Below are positions 31,341 to 42,144 of a DNA stretch of 64,000 nucleotides, one piece after another (the first letter of the stretch is position 1; each line of letters starts with the position of its first letter). Source of the stretch: Yponomeuta sedellus (lineage: Eukaryota > Arthropoda > Insecta > Lepidoptera > Yponomeutidae); NCBI GenBank assembly GCA_934045075.1, contig OW203734.1:11171516-11235515 (forward strand). Reading direction: 5' to 3'. The position numbers and the translations under genes are program-made. The notes beneath the pieces were generated by a model. That model was not told the DNA's origin and searched no databases. It saw only the letters and a list, made by a program, of their open reading frames with translations.

Positions 31341-31604
31341 GAAACGGTCGTGGCCTAGTCGAACCGAGTGATTGCAATCAATCTTTTGAGTTAAGCAACA
31401 TCAGGCGCCGTCAGGTGCAGGTTGGGTGACCGTCCCGTAACTACCGCTAGTGGCATTTTTTCGAAGCGCTTCCGTGCTTCGCAAGGCACGTTAAGCCATG
31501 TCAGAGGCCTTGTATGTCCCCACTGCTGGGACACATGTCTCTTCCAGCATCGCAGGAAGGTTAGGCCATAATCTACCACGGGGGCCAAGTCCGGGTTGGT
31601 GGAG
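31341..31604 (+). mobile_element. S5 SINE with inverted 3' half
   Basis: 31341-31509 is forward head and core (GGTCGTGGCCTAGTCG ... GCCATGTCAGAGGCC). 31509-31604 is the tail half in reverse (TTGTATGTCCCCACTGCTGG ... GGTTGGTGGAG). The ordinary body between these parts is missing. Confidence 0.88.
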
Positions 31605-31651
31605 TATATGAATCAATGAAAGAAAAATGTATACTGAGCAAAATATAACAG

Positions 31652-31820
31652 AGTTAAAAACCCTATTTAGAGGCTAAAAATTCCACCAATGCCGGGTTTA
31701 AAACCCGCGACCTCTGGCTATCCGTGCCAGCGCTCTTTCCAACTGAGCTAATGGGCGACTTACCGGCATCAGTGAAATTTCGAACCTCTTTACAAGTTTA
31801 CAATATTCTCTGTATTACGT
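31652..31820 (-). mobile_element. T SINE, simple form, 9-bp TSD
   Basis: ATATAACAG is at 31643-31651 and 31821-31829. Reversed it ends at AGCCTCTAAATAGGG(T)n. The B box has decayed (GGTTTTAAACCC). Confidence 0.85.
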
Positions 31821-31920
31821 ATATAACAGTGTATAAAGTAATTCTGAACCCCAAACTAAATTAAATTGTATCATGGGGAGATGATAGCAGTATGATCATT
31901 TAATTTTTTTTATGAATATG

Positions 31921-32225
31921 TAGCCTATAAACGTCCTACTGCACAGGCCTTCTCAATGAGAGAGTATGGGCTTAATTACCATGCGTGCCCACCGTGGATT
32001 GGCAATTTCAAGCGCTGAGGTATTTGAACACCTCATACACTCAACTATGTGTCATACACTTTGCCCTTTGCCAGTCTCTTCAACACCAAAGGTTTGCTGG
32101 AAGAGAATGCTTCTTGCATTAAGCACGCCCTTGTACATTTACTCATGTAATTAGTGCAATAAAGAATTAAAATAAATAATAAGTTTCCTCACGATGTTTC
32201 CCTTCACCGTTATTTAATTTAAATA
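31921..32225 (-). mobile_element. J SINE with nested L3 LINE end
   Basis: The reversed J body has GAGAGTATGGGCTTAATTACC, CGTGCCCACCGTGGATTGGC and GAGGTATTTGAACACCTCA. It resumes at CTCACGATGTTTCCCTTCACC (32189) after an insert. Confidence 0.72.
32070..32185 (+). mobile_element. nested L3 LINE 3' end
   Basis: AGGTTTGCTGGAAGAGAATGC, CATTAAGCACGCCCTTGTACAT and TGCAATAAAGAATTAAAATAAATAA match the family's 3' end with its polyadenylation signal. Confidence 0.6.
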
Positions 32226-32239
32226 TACTAATGTCAAAT

Positions 32240-33000
32240 GCATTACATAGTAAGAAGTAGATAGCTTATGTTTAATTTAAAAACCGACATTGGCAGACCG
32301 TGAACTGTTTTGTGTTCCAAAAAAAAAAACCACCTTAACACAGTTGAAGCGAGTATAGGAGTTTAAATTTCGTACACATCATTGAAAAATATTTTATAAG
32401 TTTAATATACAATTACCTATGTACCTACAGCCGACCGTAAATCAATCTTTATATTTTGTTGCAGTCACCCTTAAAGTGACTAATTAGACTGCGCGTAAAG
32501 GTTAATTCACTTACCTCGTAGGAAATTGATATTATCTGACTATTTCTTTACACTAAATCTATTGTAACACACACACTAACAAACACACTTTATTGCATAT
32601 AATCAGGAGAAATTTGCACAAGACACACAAATACCTCTGAAAACCTCATCTTCAAGTATCCATTCTCCTTACATGCCTACAAAGCTGCGACTTCGGGAAT
32701 ATAATAGAATAGAATTAATGCAATCGTTTGAGCCAGCCGCGCAGTGTGTTTGCGGCTGGCCGGAGATAAAGCCTCCCACACACAAAGGAGGCCGTTCGTG
32801 TCTCAACCTCTTTCCCTTGCGGCACTGCCTAAAGAGGCCAGGAGGACCGCTTTGGTGAACCTTGTTTTTTGCTTCTTTCATTTGTTTTATTCACATTTAT
32901 GTGGGTTTCAATATGTGAGCTTTATGCGATGTTCGTAGCGCGGTAACGGTGATCTAGCCTCTCTTGCTTTGCTTTTATTTTATAATTATGTTATGTAATT
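32240..33000. other. unassigned DNA
   Basis: 32730-32860 is unusually GC-rich (GCCAGCCGCGC ... AAGAGGCCAGGAGGACC) and open in three frames but shows no recognisable domain. Confidence 0.4.
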
Positions 33001-33007
33001 TTTTTTA

Positions 33008-33170
33008 GCAGCCTTTAAACAGGCGTTTTTTAGAGAGTTTGGGCTTAGTTTTCATGTCTGCCCACTGCGGATTGGCAATCTCAAGCGCTGGGGTATTTGA
33101 ACACCTCAGACACTCAGATCTCAGATTTCCTCACGACGTTTTCCTTAGCAGTTAGCGAATAGTACCAAAT
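33008..33170 (-). mobile_element. J SINE body
   Basis: GAGAGTTTGGGCTTAG, CCACTGCGGATTGGCAATC, GGGTATTTGAACACCTCAGA and CTCACGACGTTTTCCTTAGC. Confidence 0.7.
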
Positions 33171-33602
33171 AAATAAAATAAATGCTAAATGTAAGATTGG
33201 TATGACATCCATTATATGGATACTATATAAAAATGGGGTTTTACAGGTCTAAAAAAATGCAAAAAATATTTACCTAACAAAAAATGAAAATGCAATAATA
33301 TATTTACCTAACTGTTATGTTATGATAAACACATCCCTACATTTTGTTTTATCATGTAATTCAAAACGTTTGTAAGAAGGATATAGAAACATAAATTCAT
33401 TATTTTACCACATTATTCTCGACGACATTAACTCAAATATTTAAAAACGCTCTGTTGGAAGTTTTGAACTTTGTACATAATGAGAAAATATATACAGCGT
33501 CCATCACTTACACTAGATGGGTGAAGGGACCACGACGCTGCAGTGCCTGGGACATTGTGTTTTAGATGAAGTATTCTATAGGCTATAATTAGTAACAGTG
33601 TA

Positions 33603-33770
33603 ATTTAACTGCAAGAGGTCCCGGATTCGAATCCCGGCTGGAGACAAAAAAACCCCAGGTCTTGGATGTTTACATGTTTGTGACGTCGTTGTTTTTGATT
33701 CCCACGACACAGGGTATCTCAGTGTGGGATCAGAAGCAATTCTGTATTTACCTAAATGTTATGTTATGTT
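33603..33770 (+). mobile_element. G SINE, 5'-truncated
   Basis: It starts inside the tRNA-like part (AGAGGTCCCGGATTCGAATC), then CCAGGTCTTGGATGTTTACATG, ACACAGGGTATCTCAGTGTG and the tail AATGTTATGTTATGTTA. Confidence 0.78.
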
Positions 33771-33796
33771 AATTGATTACACATATGTGAAATAAA

Positions 33797-34164
33797 TATG
33801 AAGCGCTCGTGGCCTAGGCGAACCGAGTGATTGGAATCAATCACTTGGTTAAGCAACAACAGGCGCGGTCAGGTACAGGATGGGTGAGCATCCCGTGACT
33901 ACCGCTAGTGGCATTTTTCCGAGCGCTTCCGTGCTTCGCAAGGCACGTTAAGCCGTTGGTGCCTGCTGTCATATAATGGCAGTCGTTAAGCCATGTCAGA
34001 GGCCTTATGGGCGGCTTGATAACTTCTGACAGTAAGGCCCGCCACTGTCTTACAATCCTCCACCAACCCGGACTTGGCCCCCGTGGTGGAGTATGGCCTA
34101 ACCTTCCTGCGATGCAGGAAGAGACCCGTACCCCAGCAGTGGGGACATACAAGGGTTGATAACG
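33797..34164 (+). mobile_element. S5 SINE, full length, 12-bp TSD
   Basis: ATGTGAAATAAA is at 33785-33796 and 34165-34176. The copy is close to consensus and useful as the reference: start GAAGCGCTCGTGGCCTAGG, end GGACATACAAGGGTTGATAACG. Confidence 0.95.
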
Positions 34165-34207
34165 ATGTGAAATAAAATTTTGGCCATAGGCTTAATGCTG
34201 ATGTATA

Positions 34208-34320
34208 TTTCACTCAACACAATCACTTGACCTGGTCCCAAATTAGGATACCCTGTACCTACTATGGTAACCAGGCAAGGACGTCACAAACATCAATACC
34301 ATATCAGCACATAAATAGAT
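34208..34320 (-). mobile_element. H SINE body fragment
   Basis: CACTTGACCTGGTCCCAAATTAGG, ATGGTAACCAGGCAAGGACG match the reversed H copy at 61858. Confidence 0.6.
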
Positions 34321-34950
34321 GCCAATCACCAATCGGCCCTAGTCAGTAGGCCCTGAAGCCACTGAAATACACAGCATGTTTAAAGACTTCTGAGGGATCT
34401 TTGACGCCTTTAGTCTGTGCCTGAAGGAGGGTGGAGGGGAGAGGGCCCGTTTAAACCAGCGACGATTGCCTCAATACAAAAGCGCGCGAGCGCCCCGATT
34501 CCCGCCCGTATTCCACTGCAGGGGTAGGGTTATACTGCTACCGTTGATTGGGTTGGCAAAGCAGAATTAAAGTGGAGGTGGTACGAGTACTAAGGTTACA
34601 ATGGTCCTGCGAGTTTCGAGTGCAACGGTATAATAGTCTGTTATCTTTTAGAATATACCTCGGGCTCTATAGTAGGCTTCGGTTTTCGCCGAAAGCACAC
34701 GACTGTAGTAAAACTTCCTGCTCTGTATAAATCTTTTCTTCACTATTTTGAAAAGTTATGTGAAATTAAGTGTCATATGAGTTCCGATATTTCTATGACA
34801 CGAATATATCCGATTCTATTCGATAGTAGCCGAGGTATATTTTATAAGCTAACAGACTATACCGTCGAAATTCGCAGGACCGTTGTAGCCTTAGTAACCT
34901 CCACTTTAATTCTGCTTTACATGAGCTGGGCTGTATTTGCGCTAGTGTGT
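34320..34950. other. unassigned DNA with two inverted segments
   Basis: 34558-34650 (GCAGAATTAAAGTGGAGGT ... GTCCTGCGAGTTTCGAGTGC ... ATATACCTCGGG) recurs in reverse at 34815-34920 (GCCGAGGTATATTTTATAAG ... CGAAATTCGCAGGACC ... CTCCACTTTAATTCTGC). This gives an imperfect inverted repeat of about 90 bp arms. Confidence 0.65.
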
Positions 34951-34956
34951 TAGTCA

Positions 34957-35140
34957 TTATCATCATCATCGTTATCGTTATCATATTCTGCGCGTGTCAG
35001 TCCACTAATAGACGTAGGCCCCTCCCAAGACACGCCTCTGAGCCCGGTCTTCGGCTTCCTCTTTCAGTCAATGCCCACCGCTTTGCGAATGTCGTCGCCC
35101 CACCTTGTCACAGGGCATCCTACGCTACGTTTGTGTGGTA
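34957..35140 (-). mobile_element. RTE-type LINE 3'-end fragment, second variant
   Basis: ATCATCATCATCGTTATC, TCAGTCCACTAATAGACG-TAGGCC, and GCCCCACCTTGTCACAGGGC read in reverse as a diverged RTE 3' end. Confidence 0.55.
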
Positions 35141-35168
35141 GTCTCTTACTTTAAAAGTATTTAAGCTT

Positions 35169-35356
35169 AAAAAACCTATTTAGAGGCTAAAAATTCCACC
35201 CATGTCGGGTGACTCGTACCCGCGACCTCTGGCTAACCGTGCCAGCCGCTCTCCCAACTGAGCTAATGGGCAACACCCATTATTTTTTAGCCTCGAAATA
35301 GGTTTTTAAAATTGTCCTTTGCACGGGTTAGTGCATAAAAAAAAAGAAGAATATAA
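35169..35356 (+). mobile_element. T SINE inverted dimer, 11-bp TSD
   Basis: TATTTAAGCTT is at 35158-35168 and 35357-35367. The left arm is reversed T from AAAAAACCTATTTAGAGGC to GAGCTAATGGGCA. The right arm is forward tail (TTTTTTAGCCTCGAAATAGG ... TTGCACGGGTTAGTGCATAAAAA). The left arm retains the whole tRNA-like block, the right only the tail. Confidence 0.88.
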
Positions 35357-35369
35357 TATTTAAGCTTTA

Positions 35370-35935
35370 TTGTAATATGCGTAGTTTCACCCGCATGTGG
35401 TTAGTCCTTTAGCTTGCTCACTGTACTACTAACACGAGCCGCCGTTTTCAGTTACATTATCTCAGTAATTGGACTATGCAGGCGTCCACATTTACGGTGC
35501 TACCGAACAGAGTCCTGAAAGGCTCCATAAACTAATGACAGGTGCAGAGTAGTGCAACGCCAAGAGTGCGGATCCGAATGAAAATGGAATTTCATTCCGA
35601 ACGGTCGCTCATTGTTTGAGAATCTCTCGCAGAATGCTTTTTCAATCTTACAATCCTCTCGGACTCTTTCTCAGACAGGCGAGGTCTAGGTAGGTGGGCC
35701 GGTAGTGCCTAAGTGTAATTTCTTTTGTGTTTACTCAATGTCTGCTTTGGCCAACTTGTTGGTTGGGTATTTGAGTTCACCCTATTATCTTGAGACATGC
35801 GCCGAAGGTAAAGTTGAATTTGCAAATTTCTATCCATAAAATCTCTACTATAAAAGAGGCGGGCTACAGGAGCTTATAGCTATGTAGGTGGAACAATATA
35901 CGTACTTTGAAGCTAAAGAACCAAGTTCCATTCCC
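35370..35935. other. unassigned DNA
   Basis: Nothing is recognised. Confidence 0.4.
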
Positions 35936-35937
35936 CG

Positions 35938-36548
<611 letters not shown>

Positions 36549-36549
36549 A

Positions 36550-36940
36550 GGCTACTTAAAATATGAGTGTTTTATTTATTTGCCTTTGACGTCGTTGCAA
36601 TCAAAAGAGTATATAAATTAAATTTAGATACAGACGTGTTAATATCACGGTCGCGTAAAATGCTGGAGAATTTAATGGTATCGTATTAATGTTTGTTTTA
36701 TTAAACGAACAGACAGCGGTGTCGACGACCGCATGACAGTAAATTATAATATAATAAAAGGCTGATGCTTCCGCCGTCCAACACACACACAACCGGCACA
36801 ATACACGCCGCACAATCGTCATGCCATTTCGCCAACGCGCCGTCATACAAACTGCCACTGACGATTGTAGAAGATACAGGGTTCGAAATATCAGTGTTGG
36901 ATATTTATTTATAAAAGTGATGTATTTTTTCTATATACAT
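36550..36940. other. unassigned DNA
   Basis: Nothing is recognised. Confidence 0.4.
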
Positions 36941-36945
36941 ATCGA

Positions 36946-37256
36946 TATTAACCCTTGTATGTCCCCAAAGCTGGAGCACGGGTCACTTCCTATCGCAGGA
37001 AAGTTAGGTCATACTCCACCATGGGGGCCAAGTCCGGGTTCGTGGAGGATTGTAAGACAGTAATAGCCTGAAGAAGAAGAAGAAGAATGCCTCTGACATG
37101 GCTTAACGACTGCCATTACATGACAGTTGGCAGGCGGAAGAATGCCACTAGCGGTAGTCACGGGACGGCCATCCTGCACCTGACCGCGCCTGTTGTTGCT
37201 TAACCGAGTGATTGATTCCAATCACTCGGTTCGACTATATAGGCCACAAGCGCTTC
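36946..37256 (-). mobile_element. S5 SINE carrying a B/RTE-type tail inside
   Basis: The reversed S5 body runs from CCCTTGTATGTCCCC to GTAAGACAGT, then AATAGCCTGAAGAAGAAGAAG (the B/RTE tail), then TGCCTCTGACATGGCTTAACG and the 5S head to CCACAAGCGCTTC. About 60 bp of normal body is replaced. Confidence 0.87.
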
Positions 37257-37259
37257 ATG

Positions 37260-39110
37260 CATATAATAGTTGTTAAATGGTATTACACACGATATTTAGC
37301 GTACGACATCATCGAGATTCCAGATTCTTAGAAGGATATTTAAGTAATTATCGATTTTAGAGCCGTTAACCATCAACAATTTTGACAAAGTGAGACCTTT
37401 GAACAACTGGCATAAAAATAATAATGATCAATATAATTTTTCGTATTATATAATTTATATTATTTGTCTTACCATTCTCACCCCATTAGACACAACACTA
37501 ATAATTGCAAACAACTTATTATAATAATAAAGTGAACAGCGTCATCTATTCGCGATAGAAATGTTATTTAGTTTCGGAATTGTTATGTATGATATAATTA
37601 ATATGTCTCGAGGTATGCATATCATGATGTATTACGAGATATTCCCCTATATCACTGATGTATGAAGTTGCAAAGAATATGGATATATTTTTTGCGACTC
37701 GTAGAGATTTGCGTTTAAAAATCAGCTGTTTAGCTTAGTGAACCTCAGTCTACCTTATCTCGAGCCCGAATGTGGGACGAAATCGTCTAGCGAACAGCAT
37801 TTTGGCAAGGAGCCGAAATGCGCAGCCATTAACAACTGCACATAGTGTTTATATTTACTACATGTGAATGCGTTGGGTGTGAATAAACATTCGCTTTGTG
37901 CCCCGTCATACTGCGTCTACAAGATGGGCCACCAGACCTTCATAAAACTTAAATTCATGGACGTATTTTTGCTTAGCCGGGACTTGACATATACAACGAA
38001 ATGGTAACTAACCATGAATTGCAGTCCTAAGCAATAGGGCCCAGGGTGCAAAAGAGGGGAGTGGAGGGGGATCCTTTTATGCACAGTACACTTGCGCACA
38101 TGCGCAGTACACCCTTCTCATACAAAAAAGAGCGGGTGATTCTTAACACTTTACGCGATGCAAGAATAACGAAGTATGTAGTGCGCGCGCAGAGTTGCCA
38201 TATTATTATGCTCGCTACACGCCTAATCGTCCTGTAAAAAATATTTGCTTAAGAACTATATAACGTATAATTGTAATGCTCCTATACATTCTCGTACTCA
38301 TTTTTAGTGGCAGAGGTTGACGTGTGTGAACACCGTAGTTATTTAGTTTTCATAATGTTTTCCTTCACAGTTTTGCACTCGTTATTACTACACAAATTCA
38401 TAAAGGTATACCAACATGACATAGAAAACAAATTCGTTTGAACCGTCACGTGCACTAACATTGTAAACTCGTTAGAACCTTGTCACATTAACCTCTTCTT
38501 GCCTGATGTATTAAAAATGAACTATTTTGAGTTTGACAAAGCACTGCAAACATGTTAGTGCACGGAACTGCATATGTAGAGATCCGAATCCACTGACGAA
38601 TCAGAGGCAAAAGTCTGCCGACCGGGCTACCAGGACCGCTCCCTTTGGCAGAGTAAGAGTAGGAAATGTTTAATATAAGCCATAACACCACCAATATAAA
38701 CCAGTTGCCACATTTGGCAGCCCCCATTCACTTCGAAAAGTCACGGCCTTTAATCACGTTCTATGCGAGGGAGTGAGTAATAATTATTGTCAATCCGTAA
38801 TTGCATTGCTTCCTCGCAAACTCGGCTGAGTATGACCGCACCATGCATGCATGAGTGGCTCAAAATGGCACGCATCTCTATGGAGACAACTCGACCCCAT
38901 GCCAGCTCGGCCTGACGACCTGACCCAGAGACTTCCACGCGGACAAATAAATCGATATTGAAAGTTGAAATATGGGTATTAAAATGTTCAGCGACGTTGC
39001 TATGGTGACCAACCTGCAATTGGGTAATTGGGTAACTTATAAAAGGATAGCGAAGCAGGCAAACAAATTAATTGGTGTGGGTTCATCTTGATATTAAAAT
39101 AAAAACAGAT
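37260..39110. other. unassigned DNA
   Basis: No gene is recognised. 38580-38650 contains a diverged tRNA-like minus-strand segment (GATCCGAATCC ... GACCGGGCTACCAGGACCGC), possibly a SINE head. Confidence 0.4.
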
Positions 39111-39114
39111 TGTT

Positions 39115-39345
39115 TAGAGCGGTGGCAGCGCAGCGGTAGAACGACATGGTCGTCAGTTTGAAATCCGGCATGTACCACTGACTTTGTTTATTAAGTTACA
39201 TACATATTTCAAGTTGTAGAGGTAATACCACTCGCTAACCGTGAAGCAAAATATGGCGAGAAAACCTGTCGGGGGGGTTCATATACCTCATAGAATTGTA
39301 GGGTAAGAGAAGACCTGTACCCTACAATTCTCGTAGGACGTATAT
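39115..39345 (+). mobile_element. J SINE with internal hairpin
   Basis: The head is GAGCGGTGGCAGCGCAGCGG, followed by GTACCACTGACTTTGTTTAT and CCACTCGCTAACCGTGAAGC. A 14-bp inverted pair, AGAATTGTAGGGTA (39292-39305) and its complement (39318-39331), lies in the 3' part. Confidence 0.7.
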
Positions 39346-39467
39346 ACGTATACACATAAAAAATTGGGCAGCATCTATAGGTAATCTGTAGCGATCAATT
39401 TTAATGACAAGGTCGCCGTCTATACCGTTACCGCCGTCTGTGCCGTGTAGGTTAGGAACTATTACAG

Positions 39468-39515
39468 ACTAGCTGCTGCCCACGACTTCGTTCGCGAAGA
39501 GATTTTTATTTGTAC
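39468..39515 (+). mobile_element. dispersed repeat M-type start
   Basis: GACTAGCTGCTGCCCACGACTTCG resembles the ACTAGCTG(T/A)(G/T)CCC start of a common arthropod repeat. Confidence 0.5.
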
Positions 39516-39577
39516 TTTGTAGGTGTGTGCTAAGCTAAAAGTAGCATATGTGCTATTCCAGACTAATAAGATATCTG

Positions 39578-39890
39578 AGTGCTTAGTGCGAGTTTTTTAA
39601 CTACTCGATCGCGTTAACGTAAACTCATATTTCTATGGCATCGAGGAAGCGCCACCTAGCGACAAGTATGGTAGGTTAAATTAAATTGCTGAGTGCGAGT
39701 TGTAATGGTTTACGATGAGAAGTGAACACGTTTACCAGCCAAAACACAAATAAACGCGGGTGCGAGTTATACTGTGACAGCGTTTTGCCAGTTCGAACAG
39801 TTAACTTACTCATACTCACTACTCATTGCTCGATTAACGCGGTAGTAAAGTTATTCGATTGGATCTGTCAAACTCGCACTAAGCACTCTG
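39578..39890 (+). mobile_element. MITE D, copy 2, both TIRs
   Basis: The left TIR AGTGCTTAGTGCGAGTTTTT and right AAACTCGCACTAAGCACT are inverted. TAAGATAT occurs upstream (39567-39574) and 12 bp beyond the end (39902-39909); the true TSD is uncertain. Confidence 0.87.
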
Positions 39891-39899
39891 ACACCTGTT

Positions 39900-40540
39900 A
39901 GTAAGATATTAGTGATTTTCTTTTGTTACGTAGAATAAAATAAAATTCTCCATCTATCTATCTGTCTATTGGTATATCTCTCCCTCCTTCGCGCTGTCTC
40001 ACTCTTTATATATCTGTATTTATCTCACTCTTTCTCCTACACGTGGCAGCCTTATGCCCAAAATATAAGTTACACTGATTAAACCAATGGGTATCGATAA
40101 TCCGCGCACTCACAGTGATAAAGTTCATACTCTCTCTCTCTCTTCTAGAGTGGGATAAATATAAGCTGTGCTATATCTATCCCACGATTTTTTGATTAAT
40201 CTTCAGCTGAGATACAGAACGTAAATTACACTGATTAAGTAAGAGGGTACAATAACAATATTGTACATCCGGAAAAAGTGAACAAGAGGGAAAATATTTT
40301 CTCTTGCATACTTTTCCTCGTGTAATCGACCTTGTTCCTTTTGGCTATCCCATATTTATGTTACGAGTTACAACTTGTGTACTTCTTTGTGCCTAATGCC
40401 GAACGCTACGGGTTGTTTCGTAGACAGTTCGGTTTATATTTAGTCAGAGGATTTTGTTCTAATCACTAATGTCTCTAATTTCTTTCTCGTCTCCGTCCAT
40501 GGTTGCCTGGAAGACATTGGTTTTAGTAATAGGGCCGCCA
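39900..40540. other. unassigned DNA
   Basis: Only short TC-rich tracts near 40128-40145 are seen. Confidence 0.4.
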
Positions 40541-40546
40541 TTTATA

Positions 40547-40796
40547 CTATCATCATCATCAACCCATTATGTTCCCACCGAGGGGCACGGGTCTACCCTG
40601 AGGAAGGTATAGGCCATACTCCACCACGGGGGCCAAGTCCGGGTTGATGGAGGCTTGCAAGACTAGTGGCTGGTCTTACTGTCAGAAGTTTTCATGCTGC
40701 CGTAAGGCCTCTGACTTGGCTTAACGACTACCATCTATCGACGGCAGCCGGCACCAACTGCTTAACGTGCCTTGCGAAGCACGGAACTGCTCGGGA
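40547..40796 (-). mobile_element. S5 SINE, second subfamily, head missing
   Basis: The tail ATCATCATCAACCCATTATG, CACCACGGGGGCCAAGTCCG and the core TGCCTTGCGAAGCACGGA are present. The 5S head is absent, so the copy is 5'-truncated. Confidence 0.82.
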
Positions 40797-40872
40797 ATTC
40801 TTGCTATATTATTATATTATTTCTGTTACTGTAATTTCTGTGTACAATAAATAATATTCTATCTATCTATCT
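40797..40872 (+). mobile_element. L3-like LINE end
   Basis: TGTGTACAATAAATAATATTC followed by (CTAT)n, directly abutting the truncated S5 head. Confidence 0.6.
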
Positions 40873-40874
40873 AA

Positions 40875-42030
40875 TAACGCACAAAAACATCCGTACGACA
40901 AGGTTACCTCTAAAACGTTTAATGTACTTTAAGGCCTTACACGTTGCTAACTAACTCTACCCATGGAAAAATCTTATCTTCTTGTACAATCATATCGACT
41001 TTGAAAAAAGTGCACATCATAAATTTAAATGAATATATTAGCTCGTTTTGGAACCTACTGATAAGAACCTAGGTCCAAGAATCTAGGATTTTTAAGCAGC
41101 TTTTCCAAAAACTGCAGTTTTAGCGTAATTCTATTAAAACTATAGGTTGTCGATCCTGGTTCTAGAATGTTGGTTCTAAAAATTGTTGTCGCAATTGTTA
41201 AGATTTATGATGGTTACTTAAAAAAAAACCATTATAAAATAAGCTATGATTTTTATTCTATAGGTGGCCCTAGTTAGATACAAGGTAAAAGATAAAAAGC
41301 CGCATTCAAAATACGCACTAAACACAAAGTATATTTCGGTAATTCATACAAATTTTCCAAAGTGGTGCTTGTTGTCATCTCTATATGTTCGTTCCGAAAT
41401 AGCATGAAACGTAATTTAGCAGAATGCAGGCATTTAAAGTTCGACGTACTGTCGCTAATGCAAAACAATGGAAAACGATAAAACCCGACATAAATTATGA
41501 CCTTGATAATACGGTACTTACCCTGAATATGATATTGCATAAGTTTCTGCTCGAATACTATGCACTCTCAAAGTATCTATAGCATCACAACGATGTTAAA
41601 GGTTTAAATAACAAAACGCATATTGCTCTCGGTAAAGTACCGTCACTGATTTATTGTTTCTCGTTTGTTTTGATAGATGGGTTTTCCGTGGATACAAATG
41701 TGACGTCACAGCTGTCTGAAATGATGGACTATCGGACTAGAGAAGGTTGAATTAGGGCTGCAATTTGATTAGCACGCTCGTCATAGATAACCTTTCATTG
41801 TTCTTGTCGAGCTGATTAGCCTATGCAGTATAAAGTAAAAGTCGACAAAATATCAAATCAAATCGATGTAGGTATTTCAACGTAAAGAATTTACATTATG
41901 TTTGCGGAATGTCAATGTACAATGTAAAATGTAAGCCGCTGCCTTCGGGCCGTATTGTAGATAAAAGATGTTACTAGCGAAGGGCATGATAAATACTACA
42001 CGAAACAGGCGTGCGTGCATGCGGTAAGTA
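40875..42030. other. unassigned DNA
   Basis: Nothing recognised. 42000-42022 contains GAAACAGGCGTGCGTGCATG, a short match to the RT-tail coding end. Confidence 0.4.
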
Positions 42031-42042
42031 AAGAATATTAAT

Positions 42043-42134
42043 GTATATTATTTATAATGCACTAACCCGTGCTAAGGTCGCGGGTTCGAATCCCGGCATG
42101 GGTGGAATTTTTAGCCTCTAAATAGGTTTTTAAA
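42043..42134 (-). mobile_element. T SINE inverted dimer, short, 9-bp TSD
   Basis: AATATTAAT is at 42034-42042 and 42135-42143. The left part is reversed long tail (ATAATGCACTAACCCGTGC). The right is forward T from TCGCGGGTTCGAATCCC to CTCTAAATAGGTTTTTAAA. The junction lies at CTAAGG|TCGCGG. Confidence 0.82.
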
Positions 42135-42144
42135 AATATTAATC

